Shown: positions 39,078 to 47,472, counted from the first letter of the stretch. The stretch is 64,000 nt of DNA from Rhodococcus sp. RD6.2 (GCF_001040705.1 NZ_CVQP01000007.1:366422-430421), one strand, 5' to 3'. The notes: generated by a model not told the origin, from the letters alone. Numbers and translations: made by a program.

Positions 39078-40447
39078 CCGAGAACACCGGGAGGACCGTG
39101 AACGCCGAGGACACCGGACAGGTCTCCGTCGCCGAGCTCCTCGCCCGCAACGGCCAGCAGGTGCAGTCGCGGGGCGGGCGGCGTCGGCGGGGGAGCGAAG
39201 GCGGCATCAGTGTCGCCGAACTCACGGGCGAGTTGCCGGTCATCAGTGACGCACCGACCCGAAACCGCCGCGCAGCGCCGGACCCCGACGACGACGTCGT
39301 TGGTGCCGTGTCGGAATCCGTGCTGGCCTCCGCCGCGGCGTGGCCCGCGACCGCTGCCCCCGAGTCGCCCGCGCCGGCCCCCGAGCCGCCTGCTCCGACG
39401 CCCGAGCCGCCGGCCCCGGCCCCCGAGCCGCCTGCGCCGACGTCCACTGCCTCGGTCGATGTGGCTCCGCAGGTCGCGCAATCGCAGCCGCCCATCCTCG
39501 ATCCGTTGGCCGCGCCGGTTGTCGACAGCACCCAGTCGATTCCGGCGCTGCGTCGCGCCGTTCTCGCGAAGGCAGATGCGGATCGGAAGGCGGAAGCCGA
39601 CAGGAAGGCCGAAGCCGACGTCAGGGCAGAAGTCGACCGCCAGGCCGAAGCCGATCGCAAGGCCGCGGCCGATCGCAAGGCTCAGGTCTCGGCGCCCCCC
39701 ACGCCTGCGCCGCGCCCGGCGGTGACGCCGAAGTCGCCGGTCACGCCGAAGTCGGTGGATCCGTTTCCGCCCGCGGTCGACCGGACCGAGATCGTCGCAC
39801 CCGTGGCGGCGGCTGCCGAGCAGACCGCCATCGTGTCCGCGCTGCCGAAGCGGCCCGAGCCCCCCGCCACCGCACCCGCGGAGAAGGTCCCGACCGCGCG
39901 GTCGTCGAAGGACAAGGCGGCAGCGTCCCCATCGGATTCCGGTCGCCTCGACCCGGTCCGCGAACCGGCACTCTTCACCGGACCCAGCCTCGAAGCAGAC
40001 CTGCTGCGTCAGGCCCGCAACTCACGCACCGAGTCGCTCGACGAGGCACGCGCGCAGGTCCACACCACCGGAGAATTCCCGAAGATCGTCGAGGCTCCGG
40101 CGAAGGACGACGACGAGACGGGGACCGACGCGGGAGCGCCCGCGACCGCGCCGACCAGGTCCCGCCGTGCGGTCTCGGAGGGCAGCGCGGTCAAGCAGTG
40201 GGCAGTCCTCATCGGACAGGCGGTGGTCGCGATCGTCGCGGGCGCCTTGCTGTTCAAGGGTTTCGAGAAGCTCTGGGAGTCGCTTCCGTGGGTCGCACTT
40301 GTCCTCGCGGTGCTGGTCATCGCCGGGCTGGTCGCGGTCGTGCGCATCCTGCGGCAAACCGAAGATCTGCTGAGTCTGCTGATCGCGGTGATCGTCGGTG
40401 TCTTCGTGACCATCGGCCCGCTCGTATTCGTCCTCAGCTCGAGCTGA
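39074..40447 (+). CDS. Low-complexity cytoplasmic region plus C-terminal membrane domain (Rv0497-type)
   Basis: 457 residues; the ATG overlaps the ppx stop. Two short elements near the N-terminus repeat a theme (GQVSVAELLARNG and GGISVAELTGELP). Then come a Pro-Ala-Glu repeat (PEPPAPTPEPPAP, residues about 95-120) and a helical charged repeat built on ADRKAE (about 160-200). The last 100 residues hold three membrane helices (VLIGQAVVAIVAGALLF, WVALVLAVLVIAGLVAVV, LIAVIVGVFVTIGPLVFVL). Topology suggests a long disordered cytoplasmic arm on a small membrane base. Its place between ppx and the TIM-barrel gene is conserved in mycobacteria. Function is unknown. Confidence 0.85.
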   Translation: MTENTGRTVNAEDTGQVSVAELLARNGQQVQSRGGRRRRGSEGGISVAELTGELPVISDAPTRNRRAAPDPDDDVVGAVSESVLASAAAWPATAAPESPAPAPEPPAPTPEPPAPAPEPPAPTSTASVDVAPQVAQSQPPILDPLAAPVVDSTQSIPALRRAVLAKADADRKAEADRKAEADVRAEVDRQAEADRKAAADRKAQVSAPPTPAPRPAVTPKSPVTPKSVDPFPPAVDRTEIVAPVAAAAEQTAIVSALPKRPEPPATAPAEKVPTARSSKDKAAASPSDSGRLDPVREPALFTGPSLEADLLRQARNSRTESLDEARAQVHTTGEFPKIVEAPAKDDDETGTDAGAPATAPTRSRRAVSEGSAVKQWAVLIGQAVVAIVAGALLFKGFEKLWESLPWVALVLAVLVIAGLVAVVRILRQTEDLLSLLIAVIVGVFVTIGPLVFVLSSS

Positions 40448-40448
40448 C

Positions 40449-41336
40449 GTGACGGCGGGAGAGTCGGGAACCCGGACCTCGGGTGGCAGGCGAACGGGTC
40501 GGATTCTCGTCGGCCTGTCGACCGCCTCGGTGTACCCGGAGAACACCGAGGCGGCATTCGAGTACGCCGCGGACCTCGGGTACGACGGCGTCGAGCTGAT
40601 GGTGTGGGCCGAGTCGGTCAGCCAGGACGTCGCCGCGGTCACCCGGCTGGTCCGCAAGTACGCGGTTCCCGTACTCGCGGTCCACGCGCCGTGCCTGCTC
40701 ATCTCGCAACGAGTCTGGGGTGCGGACCCCGTCGCAAAGCTCGAGCGGTCCGTTCGCACCGCGGAAAAGCTCGGTGCACAGACCGTGGTCGTGCACCCGC
40801 CGTTCCGGTGGCAGCGCCGCTACGCCGACGGCTTCGCAGACCAGGTCGCCGAACTCGAGGAACGCAGCGACGACGTCACCGTCGCGGTGGAGAACATGTT
40901 CCCGATGCGAGCAGACCGGTTCTGGGGCGCCAAGTCGAAGTCCGCGGAGCGCCTCGAGAAGCGAGGCGGGCCCGGACCCGGTGTCTCGGCGTTCGCGCCG
41001 TCGTACGACCCGACCGACGTCGGGCACGCGCACTACACACTTGACGTCTCGCACACCGCGACCGCGGGAATGGACGCCCTCGCGCTCGCCGACCGGATGG
41101 GATCCGGTCTGAACCACCTGCACCTCGCCGACGGGCGGGGCGCCTCCGCCGACGAGCACCTCATCCCGGGCCACGGTTCGCAGCCGTGTGCACAACTGTG
41201 CCGGTCACTGGCCGAATCCGAGTTCTCCGGACATGCGGTGCTCGAGATCAACACACAGAACGCGCGCACCCGCGCCGAGCGCCGTTCCATGCTCGCTCAG
41301 TCGCTGGCGTTCGCCCGAGAGCACCTCGCGCGATAG
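40449..41336 (+). CDS. TIM-barrel sugar-phosphate isomerase/epimerase-like protein (Rv0498-type)
   Basis: 295 residues from a GTG one base past the previous stop. It has the xylose-isomerase-like TIM-barrel pattern: ILVGLSTASVYPENTEAAF, YDGVELMVWAE, VLAVHAPCLL, TVVVHPPFRWQ, VAVENMFPM, YTLDVSHTATAG, LNHLHLADGRG and a final HAVLEINTQ. The His, Glu and Asp residues at strand ends are consistent with a metal-binding active site. It is the third gene of the ppx operon and ends 5 bases before a convergent gene. The substrate is unknown. Confidence 0.85.
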   Translation: MTAGESGTRTSGGRRTGRILVGLSTASVYPENTEAAFEYAADLGYDGVELMVWAESVSQDVAAVTRLVRKYAVPVLAVHAPCLLISQRVWGADPVAKLERSVRTAEKLGAQTVVVHPPFRWQRRYADGFADQVAELEERSDDVTVAVENMFPMRADRFWGAKSKSAERLEKRGGPGPGVSAFAPSYDPTDVGHAHYTLDVSHTATAGMDALALADRMGSGLNHLHLADGRGASADEHLIPGHGSQPCAQLCRSLAESEFSGHAVLEINTQNARTRAERRSMLAQSLAFAREHLAR

Positions 41337-41341
41337 CGCTT

Positions 41342-41758
41342 TCAGAGAGCCGACACGGCCGCGGCGATCGTCGCGATGCCGGAGACCACCAGTCCCGCCA
41401 CGAGGACCCCGAACCCGACCCACACGGATCGGATCCAGCGGTTCGGTCCGGCGGGGTCGGTGCCGAGCACGGACAGGAAGAATCCGGCGGGGACCAAGAT
41501 TGCCGAGGAGAGCACGAGTACGGACCCGACGGTGGACCACATGGTCCCGACGCCCGCGGCCTGGGTGAGCAGCGCAACGACGAGGCCGAGCGTGACCAGG
41601 ACACCTGCATGCGCGTGTCCGGCACGGAACATCGTCTTCTGGAGGGCGTTGGCCTGCTGGCGGCCGGAGACGACGCGGAGCATGAAGGTTCCGCCGAACG
41701 CGATTCCGACAACGGTGAGCAGGGTGATTCCGGTGACGAGAGCGAGAACGGGGTCCAT
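41342..41758 (-). CDS. Small four-helix membrane protein
   Basis: 138 residues with four hydrophobic helices (ALVTGITLLTVVGIAFGG, HAGVLVTLGLVVALLTQ, TVGSVLVLSSAILVPAGF and VWVGFGVLVAGLVVSGIA). A conserved-looking FRAGHAHAG motif places two His at the start of helix 2. I do not recognise the family. It is divergent from the MerR gene across 121 bases rich in TGGATA half-sites, so the MerR protein probably controls it. Confidence 0.7.
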   Translation of the reverse strand: MDPVLALVTGITLLTVVGIAFGGTFMLRVVSGRQQANALQKTMFRAGHAHAGVLVTLGLVVALLTQAAGVGTMWSTVGSVLVLSSAILVPAGFFLSVLGTDPAGPNRWIRSVWVGFGVLVAGLVVSGIATIAAAVSAL

Positions 41759-41797
41759 GACGGCTCCTCCGGGTGGGCGAAGGTACTCTCGGACAGC

Positions 41798-41842
41798 TGG
41801 ATAGACTCGCTATCCAATATTTGGATAGTATGGGTATCCAAA
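41798..41842. promoter_or_regulatory. Array of TGGATA half-sites in the divergent MerR promoter region
   Basis: CTATCCAA, TAT, TTGGATAG is a perfect 19-base inverted repeat (41810-41828). It is flanked by CTGGATAG (41798) and GTATCCAAA (41834), so four half-sites alternate in orientation. The site is the probable operator of the adjacent MerR protein for both divergent genes. Confidence 0.65.
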
Positions 41843-41879
41843 GGCTCGGGTCAAGGGTCGATGGTGAAGGAGGTGTGCG

Positions 41880-42509
41880 ATGCGGGTGTCCGAACTGGTG
41901 AAACGCTCGGGTGTCCCACTGGCGACCGTCAAGTACTACCTCCGCGAAGGTGTCCTCATGCCGGGGGCGACCACAAGTGCCACCCAGGCCGACTACGGCG
42001 ACGAGCACCTGCACCGACTCGCACTCATCAAGGCACTTGCCGGGGCAGGCCTCTCGATCCACAAGATCCGGGTCATCACCACACTCGTCGAAGACCCCGG
42101 CGACAACCTGCACGAGACCATCGGACGTGCGATCGCCGCCCTCCCGCCTTACCGGGACGGGCGCCGGCGCGCCGACCACCCGCGGGCCCGGCGCGCGCTC
42201 GAACGCCTCGGCCAGGTCTACGACCCCGCCTATCCCGCGGTCGAGCAGCTCGAACGGGCGCTCGAGGCCGTCGAGAGCGTCGGTATCCCGATGACCGACG
42301 AACGCCTCGACGCCTACGGAAAACACATTCGGGGCATCGCCGAGATCGACTTCGCGCTCACGCCGACCGAGTCCGCGCAGGCCGCCGTCGAGTACTCGGT
42401 GCTCGGAACGGCCGTCTACGAGCCGGTCATCGCAGCCATGCGCCGCCTCGCCCATCAAGACATCTCGGCGACCCGCCGTGACGACAGTGCACCTAAGGAC
42501 ACCCCATGA
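41880..42509 (+). CDS. MerR family transcriptional regulator
   Basis: 209 residues; ATG with GAAGGAGGTG upstream. The N-terminal 70 residues are the MerR winged helix: MRVSELVKRSGVPLATVKYY, LREGVLMPGA and HLHRLALIKALAGAGLSIHKI. A coiled-coil dimerisation helix and an effector region of about 130 residues follow, with no Cys cluster for metals, so an organic effector is more likely. It overlaps the thioesterase gene by ATGA and is divergent from a small membrane protein gene. The operator array between them suggests both units are regulated together. This trio is inserted between the Rv0498- and proC-type genes. Confidence 0.87.
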   Translation: MRVSELVKRSGVPLATVKYYLREGVLMPGATTSATQADYGDEHLHRLALIKALAGAGLSIHKIRVITTLVEDPGDNLHETIGRAIAALPPYRDGRRRADHPRARRALERLGQVYDPAYPAVEQLERALEAVESVGIPMTDERLDAYGKHIRGIAEIDFALTPTESAQAAVEYSVLGTAVYEPVIAAMRRLAHQDISATRRDDSAPKDTP

Positions 42510-43363
42510 CCGACGTCAAGACCCTCCGCTCGACCAGACCGTTCACCGAGCTGACCACCCTGACGCCGGTCTCGGACGGCACCTACACGGCGCACATCGA
42601 CCCGATCTGGACGATCGGTCCCAAGGTGCACGGCGGCTGCATGATGGCCGTGTGTGCGGCGGCGGCCCGCGACGTCGTCCGGGCGGCAGGCGGGGCCCGT
42701 GAGCTTCAGCCCGTCGCGGTCAGCGCCAACTACCTGTCCGCCCCGGACCCGGGCGACGTCCGCCTCGCGACGACGATCCGCAAGCAGGGCAGGCAGGTCT
42801 GTCTCGTCGACGTCGAACTCTGGCAGGGCGAGCGTCTCGCCGTCTCAGCCGCCGTGACACTGGGGGCTCCCGACGTCGCCGAGCCCCGCCACCGGGAACC
42901 GCTCGCGCTCGATGCCCTGCCTGCCGAGCCCACGGCGGACTCGTCGGCAATCACCGACGAGCATCCGATGGCCGCGATCGTGCACGTCGCCAAGGGATGC
43001 GACCTGAGGGTCGACCCGGCCGCCGCCCGGTTCCTGACCGGTGAGCAGGGTGATCCGGTGAACCGGATGTGGGCGCGACCGATGCCGGAGGACGAGGCGG
43101 ACACGGACACGGCAGCGCTCTTCGCGATCATGCTCGGCGACATCAGCGCCCCCGTGACGATGAACCGGGGCATGTTCGGCTGGGCGCCCACCGTCCAGCT
43201 GACCACGTACCTGCGCCGACTGCCCGAGCCGGGCTGGCTGCGGGTGATGGCGAGTGCCGAGGTCCTCGGCGACACCTGGTTCGAGGAGGATCACGTCGTG
43301 CTCGATTCCTCGGGCCAGGTGATCGTGCAGAGCAGGCAGCTCGCGATGATCCCGAAGGGCTGA
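42506..43363 (+). CDS. Thioesterase-family protein (double hotdog, TesB-like)
   Basis: 285 residues from an ATG overlapping the merR stop. The N-terminal half has hotdog features: PIWTIGPKVHGGCMMAVCAA, PVAVSANYLSAPDPGDV and VCLVDVELWQGERLAVSAAV. The second half, from about 150, repeats the fold (MNRGMFGWAPTVQLTTYLRR, TWFEEDHVVLDSSGQVIVQS). Proteins of this kind hydrolyse acyl-CoA thioesters in the cytosol. The catalytic residues are not certain from sequence alone. Coupling to MerR suggests inducible detoxification or turnover of an acyl-CoA. Confidence 0.82.
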   Translation: MTDVKTLRSTRPFTELTTLTPVSDGTYTAHIDPIWTIGPKVHGGCMMAVCAAAARDVVRAAGGARELQPVAVSANYLSAPDPGDVRLATTIRKQGRQVCLVDVELWQGERLAVSAAVTLGAPDVAEPRHREPLALDALPAEPTADSSAITDEHPMAAIVHVAKGCDLRVDPAAARFLTGEQGDPVNRMWARPMPEDEADTDTAALFAIMLGDISAPVTMNRGMFGWAPTVQLTTYLRRLPEPGWLRVMASAEVLGDTWFEEDHVVLDSSGQVIVQSRQLAMIPKG

Positions 43364-43401
43364 CGCCGTTCGCGTCGACCCTGCATGGCAGGCTCTCGGT
43401 C

Positions 43402-44217
43402 ATGACGAGAATCGCAGTGATGGGTGGCGGCAGGATCGGCGAGGCGCTGATCGCAGGCCTGGTGAAGTCGGGCCACGCACCCAAGGACCTGGTCGTCGCG
43501 GAGCAGTACCCGGAGCGTGCGAAGGAGCTGGCCGGCCGGTACGGGATCCTCGCCACCACCGTTGCGGACGCCGCCGAGGGCGCGCACGTCGTGGTGATCG
43601 CGGTCAAGCCCGCCGACGTCGACGCCATCATGGTCGAGCTGAACAAGGTGGACCTCGACGGTGACCTCGAGCAGCTGGTCGTGAGCCTTGCCGCGGGAAT
43701 TCCGACGGCGCGGTTCGAGAGCAAGCTCCCCGCCGGGTTCCCGGTCGTGCGGGTCATGCCGAACACGCCCATGCTGGTCGGCGAGGGCGTCAGTGCGATC
43801 GCCGCGGGCCGCTACGCCACCGCAGAGCATCTCGCGACGGTGCGGGAGGTACTCGGTGCCGTCGGCCGCGTGGTCACCGTGCCGGAGGCGCAGCTCGACG
43901 CCGTCACCGCGGTGTCCGGGTCGGGTCCGGCGTACGTGTTCCTGGTCGCCGAGGCGATGATCGAGTCCGGGGTCGGCCTCGGACTGACGCGGGCGACCGC
44001 GACCGAACTCGTGGTGCAGACGCTGGTCGGTTCGGCGGCCATGCTGGCCGAATCGGGGAGCTCCGCCAACGAGTTGCGGGCCGACGTGACGTCGCCGGGA
44101 GGCACGACCGCAGCCGCGATCAGGGAACTCGAACGCGGCGGGCTTCGTACGGCGTTCAACGAGGCACTCTTCGCCGCGCGGGACCGTTCCGCCGCCCTCG
44201 GCGCAGGTCCGGAATGA
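43402..44217 (+). CDS. proC: Pyrroline-5-carboxylate reductase
   Basis: 271 residues, ATG start. It reduces 1-pyrroline-5-carboxylate to L-proline with NAD(P)H, the last step of proline synthesis. The Rossmann motif is IAVMGGGRIGEALIAGLV; VVIAVKPADVDAIM and VRVMPNTPMLVGEG follow. The C-terminal dimer and substrate domain has AVSGSGPAYVFLVAEAM and the family signature DVTSPGGTTAAAIRELE. Length is standard. The order proC, then small HTH gene, matches Rv0500-Rv0500A. Confidence 0.96.
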   Translation: MTRIAVMGGGRIGEALIAGLVKSGHAPKDLVVAEQYPERAKELAGRYGILATTVADAAEGAHVVVIAVKPADVDAIMVELNKVDLDGDLEQLVVSLAAGIPTARFESKLPAGFPVVRVMPNTPMLVGEGVSAIAAGRYATAEHLATVREVLGAVGRVVTVPEAQLDAVTAVSGSGPAYVFLVAEAMIESGVGLGLTRATATELVVQTLVGSAAMLAESGSSANELRADVTSPGGTTAAAIRELERGGLRTAFNEALFAARDRSAALGAGPE

Positions 44218-44342
44218 CATTCGATATCTCACACCCGTCGCAGTAATCCCACCTGTCCCGTTAAGCTCGACTGCAGCACGTGCGTGTCTGTTCCGCCGGA
44301 GGGGAAGCCGGCGGCGCGACACGTGCCGGAGGTATGCAATCG

Positions 44343-44576
44343 ATGGTGTCTACAAACAAGCCGAAGGGTTCGGGTCCGGAAAGCCAACCTGTCCTCGGCG
44401 GCACGCAGTTTCTCACCGTCGCCGAGGTGGCGGCGCTGATGCGTGTGTCGAAAATGACGGTGTACCGACTGGTCCACGGCGGCGAGCTGCCTGCGGTCCG
44501 GGTCGGGCGGTCGTTCCGGGTGCACGCCAAAGCCGTGCACGACTATCTGGAAACGTCGTACTTCGACGCCGGCTGA
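44343..44576 (+). CDS. Small helix-turn-helix (excisionase/MerR-like) DNA-binding protein
   Basis: 77 residues. ATG at 44343 is preferred because GGAGGT lies 9 bases upstream, and the length then equals Rv0500A; the ATG at 44334 sits too close to that site. The HTH_17 domain fills most of the protein: FLTVAEVAALMRVSKMTVYR, LVHGGELPAVRVGRSFRVH and AKAVHDYLE. Although the fold is called excisionase-like, its conserved chromosomal place and lack of phage genes point to a housekeeping regulator. Targets are unknown. Confidence 0.88.
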   Translation: MVSTNKPKGSGPESQPVLGGTQFLTVAEVAALMRVSKMTVYRLVHGGELPAVRVGRSFRVHAKAVHDYLETSYFDAG

Positions 44577-44804
44577 CGGTCGGTTTTTCGGCGCCCACAG
44601 GTGACCGGTACGATGTTGTTTCGTCGTGCCAGCCAGCCGGGTGTCGTCAGGCGCTGGGTTAGCGGATACGAGGCCACAGCGCCAGGTTGGCGTGTGCCGG
44701 CAGGTGGTTGACGCCGATTGGTGTCGGTACCGACCGGACAGGCCAGAACGGACGTACGTCACCGGCGTGCGCAGGAACGCTATAGAAGAACGTGAGGAAC
44801 TCCC

Positions 44805-44906
44805 GTGGGTTCAGTGATCAAGAAGCGCCGCAAGCGCATGTCGAAGAAGAAGCACCGCAAGCTGCTTCGTAGGACTCGCGTCCAGCGTCGGAAACTCGGC
44901 AAGTAG
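44805..44906 (+). CDS. Small ribosomal protein bS22 (AURKAIP1/COX24-like)
   Basis: 33 residues, GTG start with GAGGAA about 6 bases upstream. The product is almost entirely basic: [20 protein letters not shown], then a tail ending RRKLGK. It matches the tiny mycobacterial protein Rv0500B/bS22, a component of the actinobacterial small ribosomal subunit. It lies between the small HTH gene and the epimerase gene, as in mycobacteria. Such genes are easily missed because of their size. A very strong terminator follows. Confidence 0.93.
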
Positions 44907-44947
44907 TTCGTCCGAGTTCTCGGGAAGGTTCATGCGCCCGAGGCCCA

Positions 44948-44980
44948 CGATGCCCGCCACCGTTTCGGTGGCGGGCATCG
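44948..44980 (+). terminator. Strong terminator after bS22
   Basis: A perfect 15-base-pair stem beginning CGATGCCCGCC with a TTT loop, 41 bases past the bS22 stop; the best hairpin in the window. From here to 45248 there is no gene; the stretch holds an AT-richer promoter for the epimerase. Confidence 0.85.
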
Positions 44981-45127
44981 CGCGTTCACGAGCGTTTTTC
45001 GGCCGAGGATCCGCCACGACCCGGGCCATTTCGGGCATTTCGTCAGTTGGTCGTCCAGCCAGGTCGCCGCGACCCGATATTTCGGCAAAACACCTGGTGT
45101 ATGGGCTGTTGCCAGCTCGTTAAGTTT

Positions 45128-45157
45128 TTGAACGCAGCCCCGAAAAGCGACTACGCT
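45128..45157 (+). promoter_or_regulatory. Housekeeping-type promoter of the epimerase-acyltransferase operon
   Basis: TTGAAC and TACGCT separated by 18 bases in a locally AT-rich stretch (TAAGTTTTTGAAC). It would start transcription near 45164, leaving an 85- to 140-base leader. The 342-base gap 44907-45248 otherwise holds only the bS22 terminator. Confidence 0.5.
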
Positions 45158-45248
45158 CGTCGGTGATCGTTCGGTGATCGACGGAAACCAATCGGTGACC
45201 TACCGGACATGTCGGATCGGGCGAGATCGCGCAGGTTCCGGGGGACGG

Positions 45249-46370
45249 ATGTCCCACCCAAGAGCACGAGGTGTCTCTCGCAGGCACAGGCAGGGGGTGG
45301 TCGTGGCAGGTGATCGCGGGGTGCAGCCGCCATCGGTGGTGCTGGTGACGGGCGCCAGCCGATTCCTGGGTGGGTACCTGGTGGCGAAACTCGCCCAGAA
45401 CCCCTCGGTCGAGAGGGTGATCGCCGTCGACTCGCGGGCGCCGTCGAAGGACATGCTGCGGCGGATGGGGCGTGCCGAGTTCGTTCGCGCGGACATCCGC
45501 AACCCGCTCATCGGCAAGGTGCTGCGCGGCGCGAAGGTGGACACCGTCGTGCACGCCGCGACCATGGTGAAGCCCCCCAAGTCGGGCAGTCGGACCGCGA
45601 TGAAGGACATGAACGTCCTCGGTGCCATGCAGTTGTTCGCGGTCTGCCAGAAGTCTCCGGACGTCCGCAAGGTCGTGGTTCGTTCGACGGCGGCGGTCTA
45701 CGGCTGCAGCCCGAAGGACCCGGCGAAGTTCAGCGAGGAGATGAGCGCCCGCCGCCCCCCGCACGGTGGATTCGCCCGCGACAGCATCGAGATCGAGGGC
45801 TACGCCCGCGGCCTCGGTCGGCGGCGCCCCGAGATCGCGGTGTCGCTGCTGCGGATGGCGCCACTGATCGGACCGAACCGGCACGGCTCGGTGTCGCGCT
45901 ACCTGCAGTCGCCCGTCGTTCCGACGATCCTGGGCCGCGACGCGCGGATGCAGCTGATCCACGAGGAGGATGCGCTGGCCGCGCTCGAGCGCGCGACGAT
46001 GGCCGGGCCCGCGGGCACCTTCAACATTGCGGGGGACGGTGTCGTGATGCTCACGCAGGCGATCCGGCGGTCGGGCGGGATTCCCGTCCCGGTGCCGGTG
46101 CAGCTGATCGGCTCTCTCGGACGGGTCCTCCCGGGGTCGGGGCTGCAGGGCTTCACCCGTGAGCAACTCGAGTACTACCACTTCGGGTGCGGACTGGACA
46201 CCACCCGGATGAGGGCCGTCCTCGGCTTCGAGCCCAGGTGGACGACGCTGCAGGCGCTCGACGACATGGTCCGCGGTGCGGCGGTCCGTCCCGTGGTGAG
46301 CAGGGAGTGGCTGCGGTCGGTGGAGTCACGAATTCAGGACATGGCCGGTGTGGGGGAGGTCGTTCGATGA
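45249..46370 (+). CDS. NAD-dependent epimerase/SDR family protein (GalE2-like, Rv0501-type)
   Basis: 373 residues from ATG 45249; GTG 45303 has a better ribosome site (AGGGGG, 5 bases before it) and is a real alternative. It is an extended short-chain dehydrogenase: VVLVTGASRFLGGYLVAKLA binds NAD, and FVRADIRNP and VVHAATMVK follow. In the catalytic region, where extended SDRs have YxxxK, I see STAAVYGCSP but only DSIEIEGYARGLG, as in the mycobacterial protein, so epimerase activity is doubtful. It overlaps the acyltransferase gene by ATGA, as for Rv0501-Rv0502. A role in lipid or envelope sugar metabolism is inferred from that pairing. Confidence 0.85.
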   Translation: MSHPRARGVSRRHRQGVVVAGDRGVQPPSVVLVTGASRFLGGYLVAKLAQNPSVERVIAVDSRAPSKDMLRRMGRAEFVRADIRNPLIGKVLRGAKVDTVVHAATMVKPPKSGSRTAMKDMNVLGAMQLFAVCQKSPDVRKVVVRSTAAVYGCSPKDPAKFSEEMSARRPPHGGFARDSIEIEGYARGLGRRRPEIAVSLLRMAPLIGPNRHGSVSRYLQSPVVPTILGRDARMQLIHEEDALAALERATMAGPAGTFNIAGDGVVMLTQAIRRSGGIPVPVPVQLIGSLGRVLPGSGLQGFTREQLEYYHFGCGLDTTRMRAVLGFEPRWTTLQALDDMVRGAAVRPVVSREWLRSVESRIQDMAGVGEVVR

Positions 46371-47392
46371 ACGAGGTTGCGAAAGTCATTCCGTTGCGGG
46401 GTGAGTCGGCTCGGACGCCGCGCGGAGGCGGTCGCGGGATCCGCCTCGAGCGGTCCGATCCGACGCTGCTGTTCCCACGGGCGCCCGATGCCGCGGCGCC
46501 GTCCTCGTCTGCGGGTTCGGTCACCGATCAGGTGCGCGACGCGGCGCGCAACCTGGTGGCCGACCAGGTTGTCGCGGCGGCGGAGTTCCTCCGCCGTCGC
46601 ATCACCGGCGACTACGAGGTCGACGATTTCGGCTACGACCCGCACTTCGCCGAGAACGTGTGGTTGCCGCTGCTGCGTCCGGTGTTCGAGTCCTGGTTCC
46701 GGGTGGAGGTGCGGGGCATCGAGAACGTGCCCGCAGAGGGCGGTGCCCTCGTCGTCGCCAATCACGCCGGCGTCATCCCGATCGACGGCCTGATGACGTC
46801 GGTGGCGATGGTCGATCACCATCCCGCGAAGCGTCCGCTCCGGATGCTCGCCGCCGACATGGCGTTCGAGATGCCCGTCGTCGGAACCGTGGCGCGAAAG
46901 GCCGGTCACACCCTCGCGTGCAACCCCGATGCGGAGCGCCTGCTGCGCGGTGGGGAGGTGGCCGCGGTGTTCCCCGAGGGGTTCAAGGGCATCGGCAAGC
47001 CGTTCAGTGAGCGGTACAAACTGCAGCGGTTCGGGCGGGGCGGCTTCGTGTCCGCGGCGCTGCGCACCGGGGTCCCGATCGTGCCGTGCTCCATCGTCGG
47101 GTCGGAGGAGATCTACCCGAAGATCGGTGAGTTGAAGTCGTTGGCGCGGTTGCTCGGTCTTCCGTACTTCCCGGTGACGCCGCTGTTCCCGCACTTCGGG
47201 CTGCTCGGGATGATTCCGCTGCCGTCGAAGTGGTACATCGAGTTCGGAGAGCCGATCCGCACCGACACCTATGACGTCGCGGATGCAGAGGACCCGATGG
47301 TGATGTTCGAGCTCACCGACCATGTCCGCGAGACCATCCAGCAGACCCTGTACCGCCTGCTCGCGCAGCGGCGCAACGTCTTCATGGGCTGA
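46367..47392 (+). CDS. PlsC-type lysophospholipid acyltransferase (Rv0502-type)
   Basis: 341 residues; ATG overlaps the previous stop. The first 90 residues are variable and partly disordered. The acyltransferase domain (about 110-320) has motif I VVANHAGVIPID (NHxxxD), motif III VAAVFPEGFKGIG (the FPEG signature) and motif IV VPIVPCSIVGSEE. It should transfer acyl chains from acyl-CoA or acyl-ACP to a lysophospholipid or a related acceptor at the inner membrane face. The acceptor is not known. Three tandem hairpins follow its stop. Confidence 0.88.
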   Translation: MNEVAKVIPLRGESARTPRGGGRGIRLERSDPTLLFPRAPDAAAPSSSAGSVTDQVRDAARNLVADQVVAAAEFLRRRITGDYEVDDFGYDPHFAENVWLPLLRPVFESWFRVEVRGIENVPAEGGALVVANHAGVIPIDGLMTSVAMVDHHPAKRPLRMLAADMAFEMPVVGTVARKAGHTLACNPDAERLLRGGEVAAVFPEGFKGIGKPFSERYKLQRFGRGGFVSAALRTGVPIVPCSIVGSEEIYPKIGELKSLARLLGLPYFPVTPLFPHFGLLGMIPLPSKWYIEFGEPIRTDTYDVADAEDPMVMFELTDHVRETIQQTLYRLLAQRRNVFMG

Positions 47393-47400
47393 CCCGGCCC

Positions 47401-47472
47401 GACGGCGGTGCCGTCAGGTGTGACGACGGCGGTGCCGTCAGGTGTGACGACGGCGGTGCCGTCAGGTGTGAC
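47401..47472. repeat. Three tandem 24-base repeats, each a small hairpin
   Basis: Three identical 24-base units fill the gap between convergent genes. Each contains GACGGC, loop GGT, GCCGTC, then a 9-base linker. The three hairpins in series, 8 bases past the acyltransferase stop and 11 bases before the SerB1 stop, probably act as a bidirectional terminator. Confidence 0.85.

Noticed and set aside
44343-44576. Prophage excisionase
   Set aside because: The protein has an excisionase-like HTH, but its position next to proC is conserved in mycobacteria and no phage or integrase genes are present.
44626-44817. Short plus-strand frame before the bS22 gene
   Set aside because: It lacks family features and overlaps the bS22 start and ribosome site in another frame.
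47401-47472. Possible CRISPR array
   Set aside because: The units are directly adjacent with no spacers and no cas genes are present; it is a simple tandem repeat of a hairpin.
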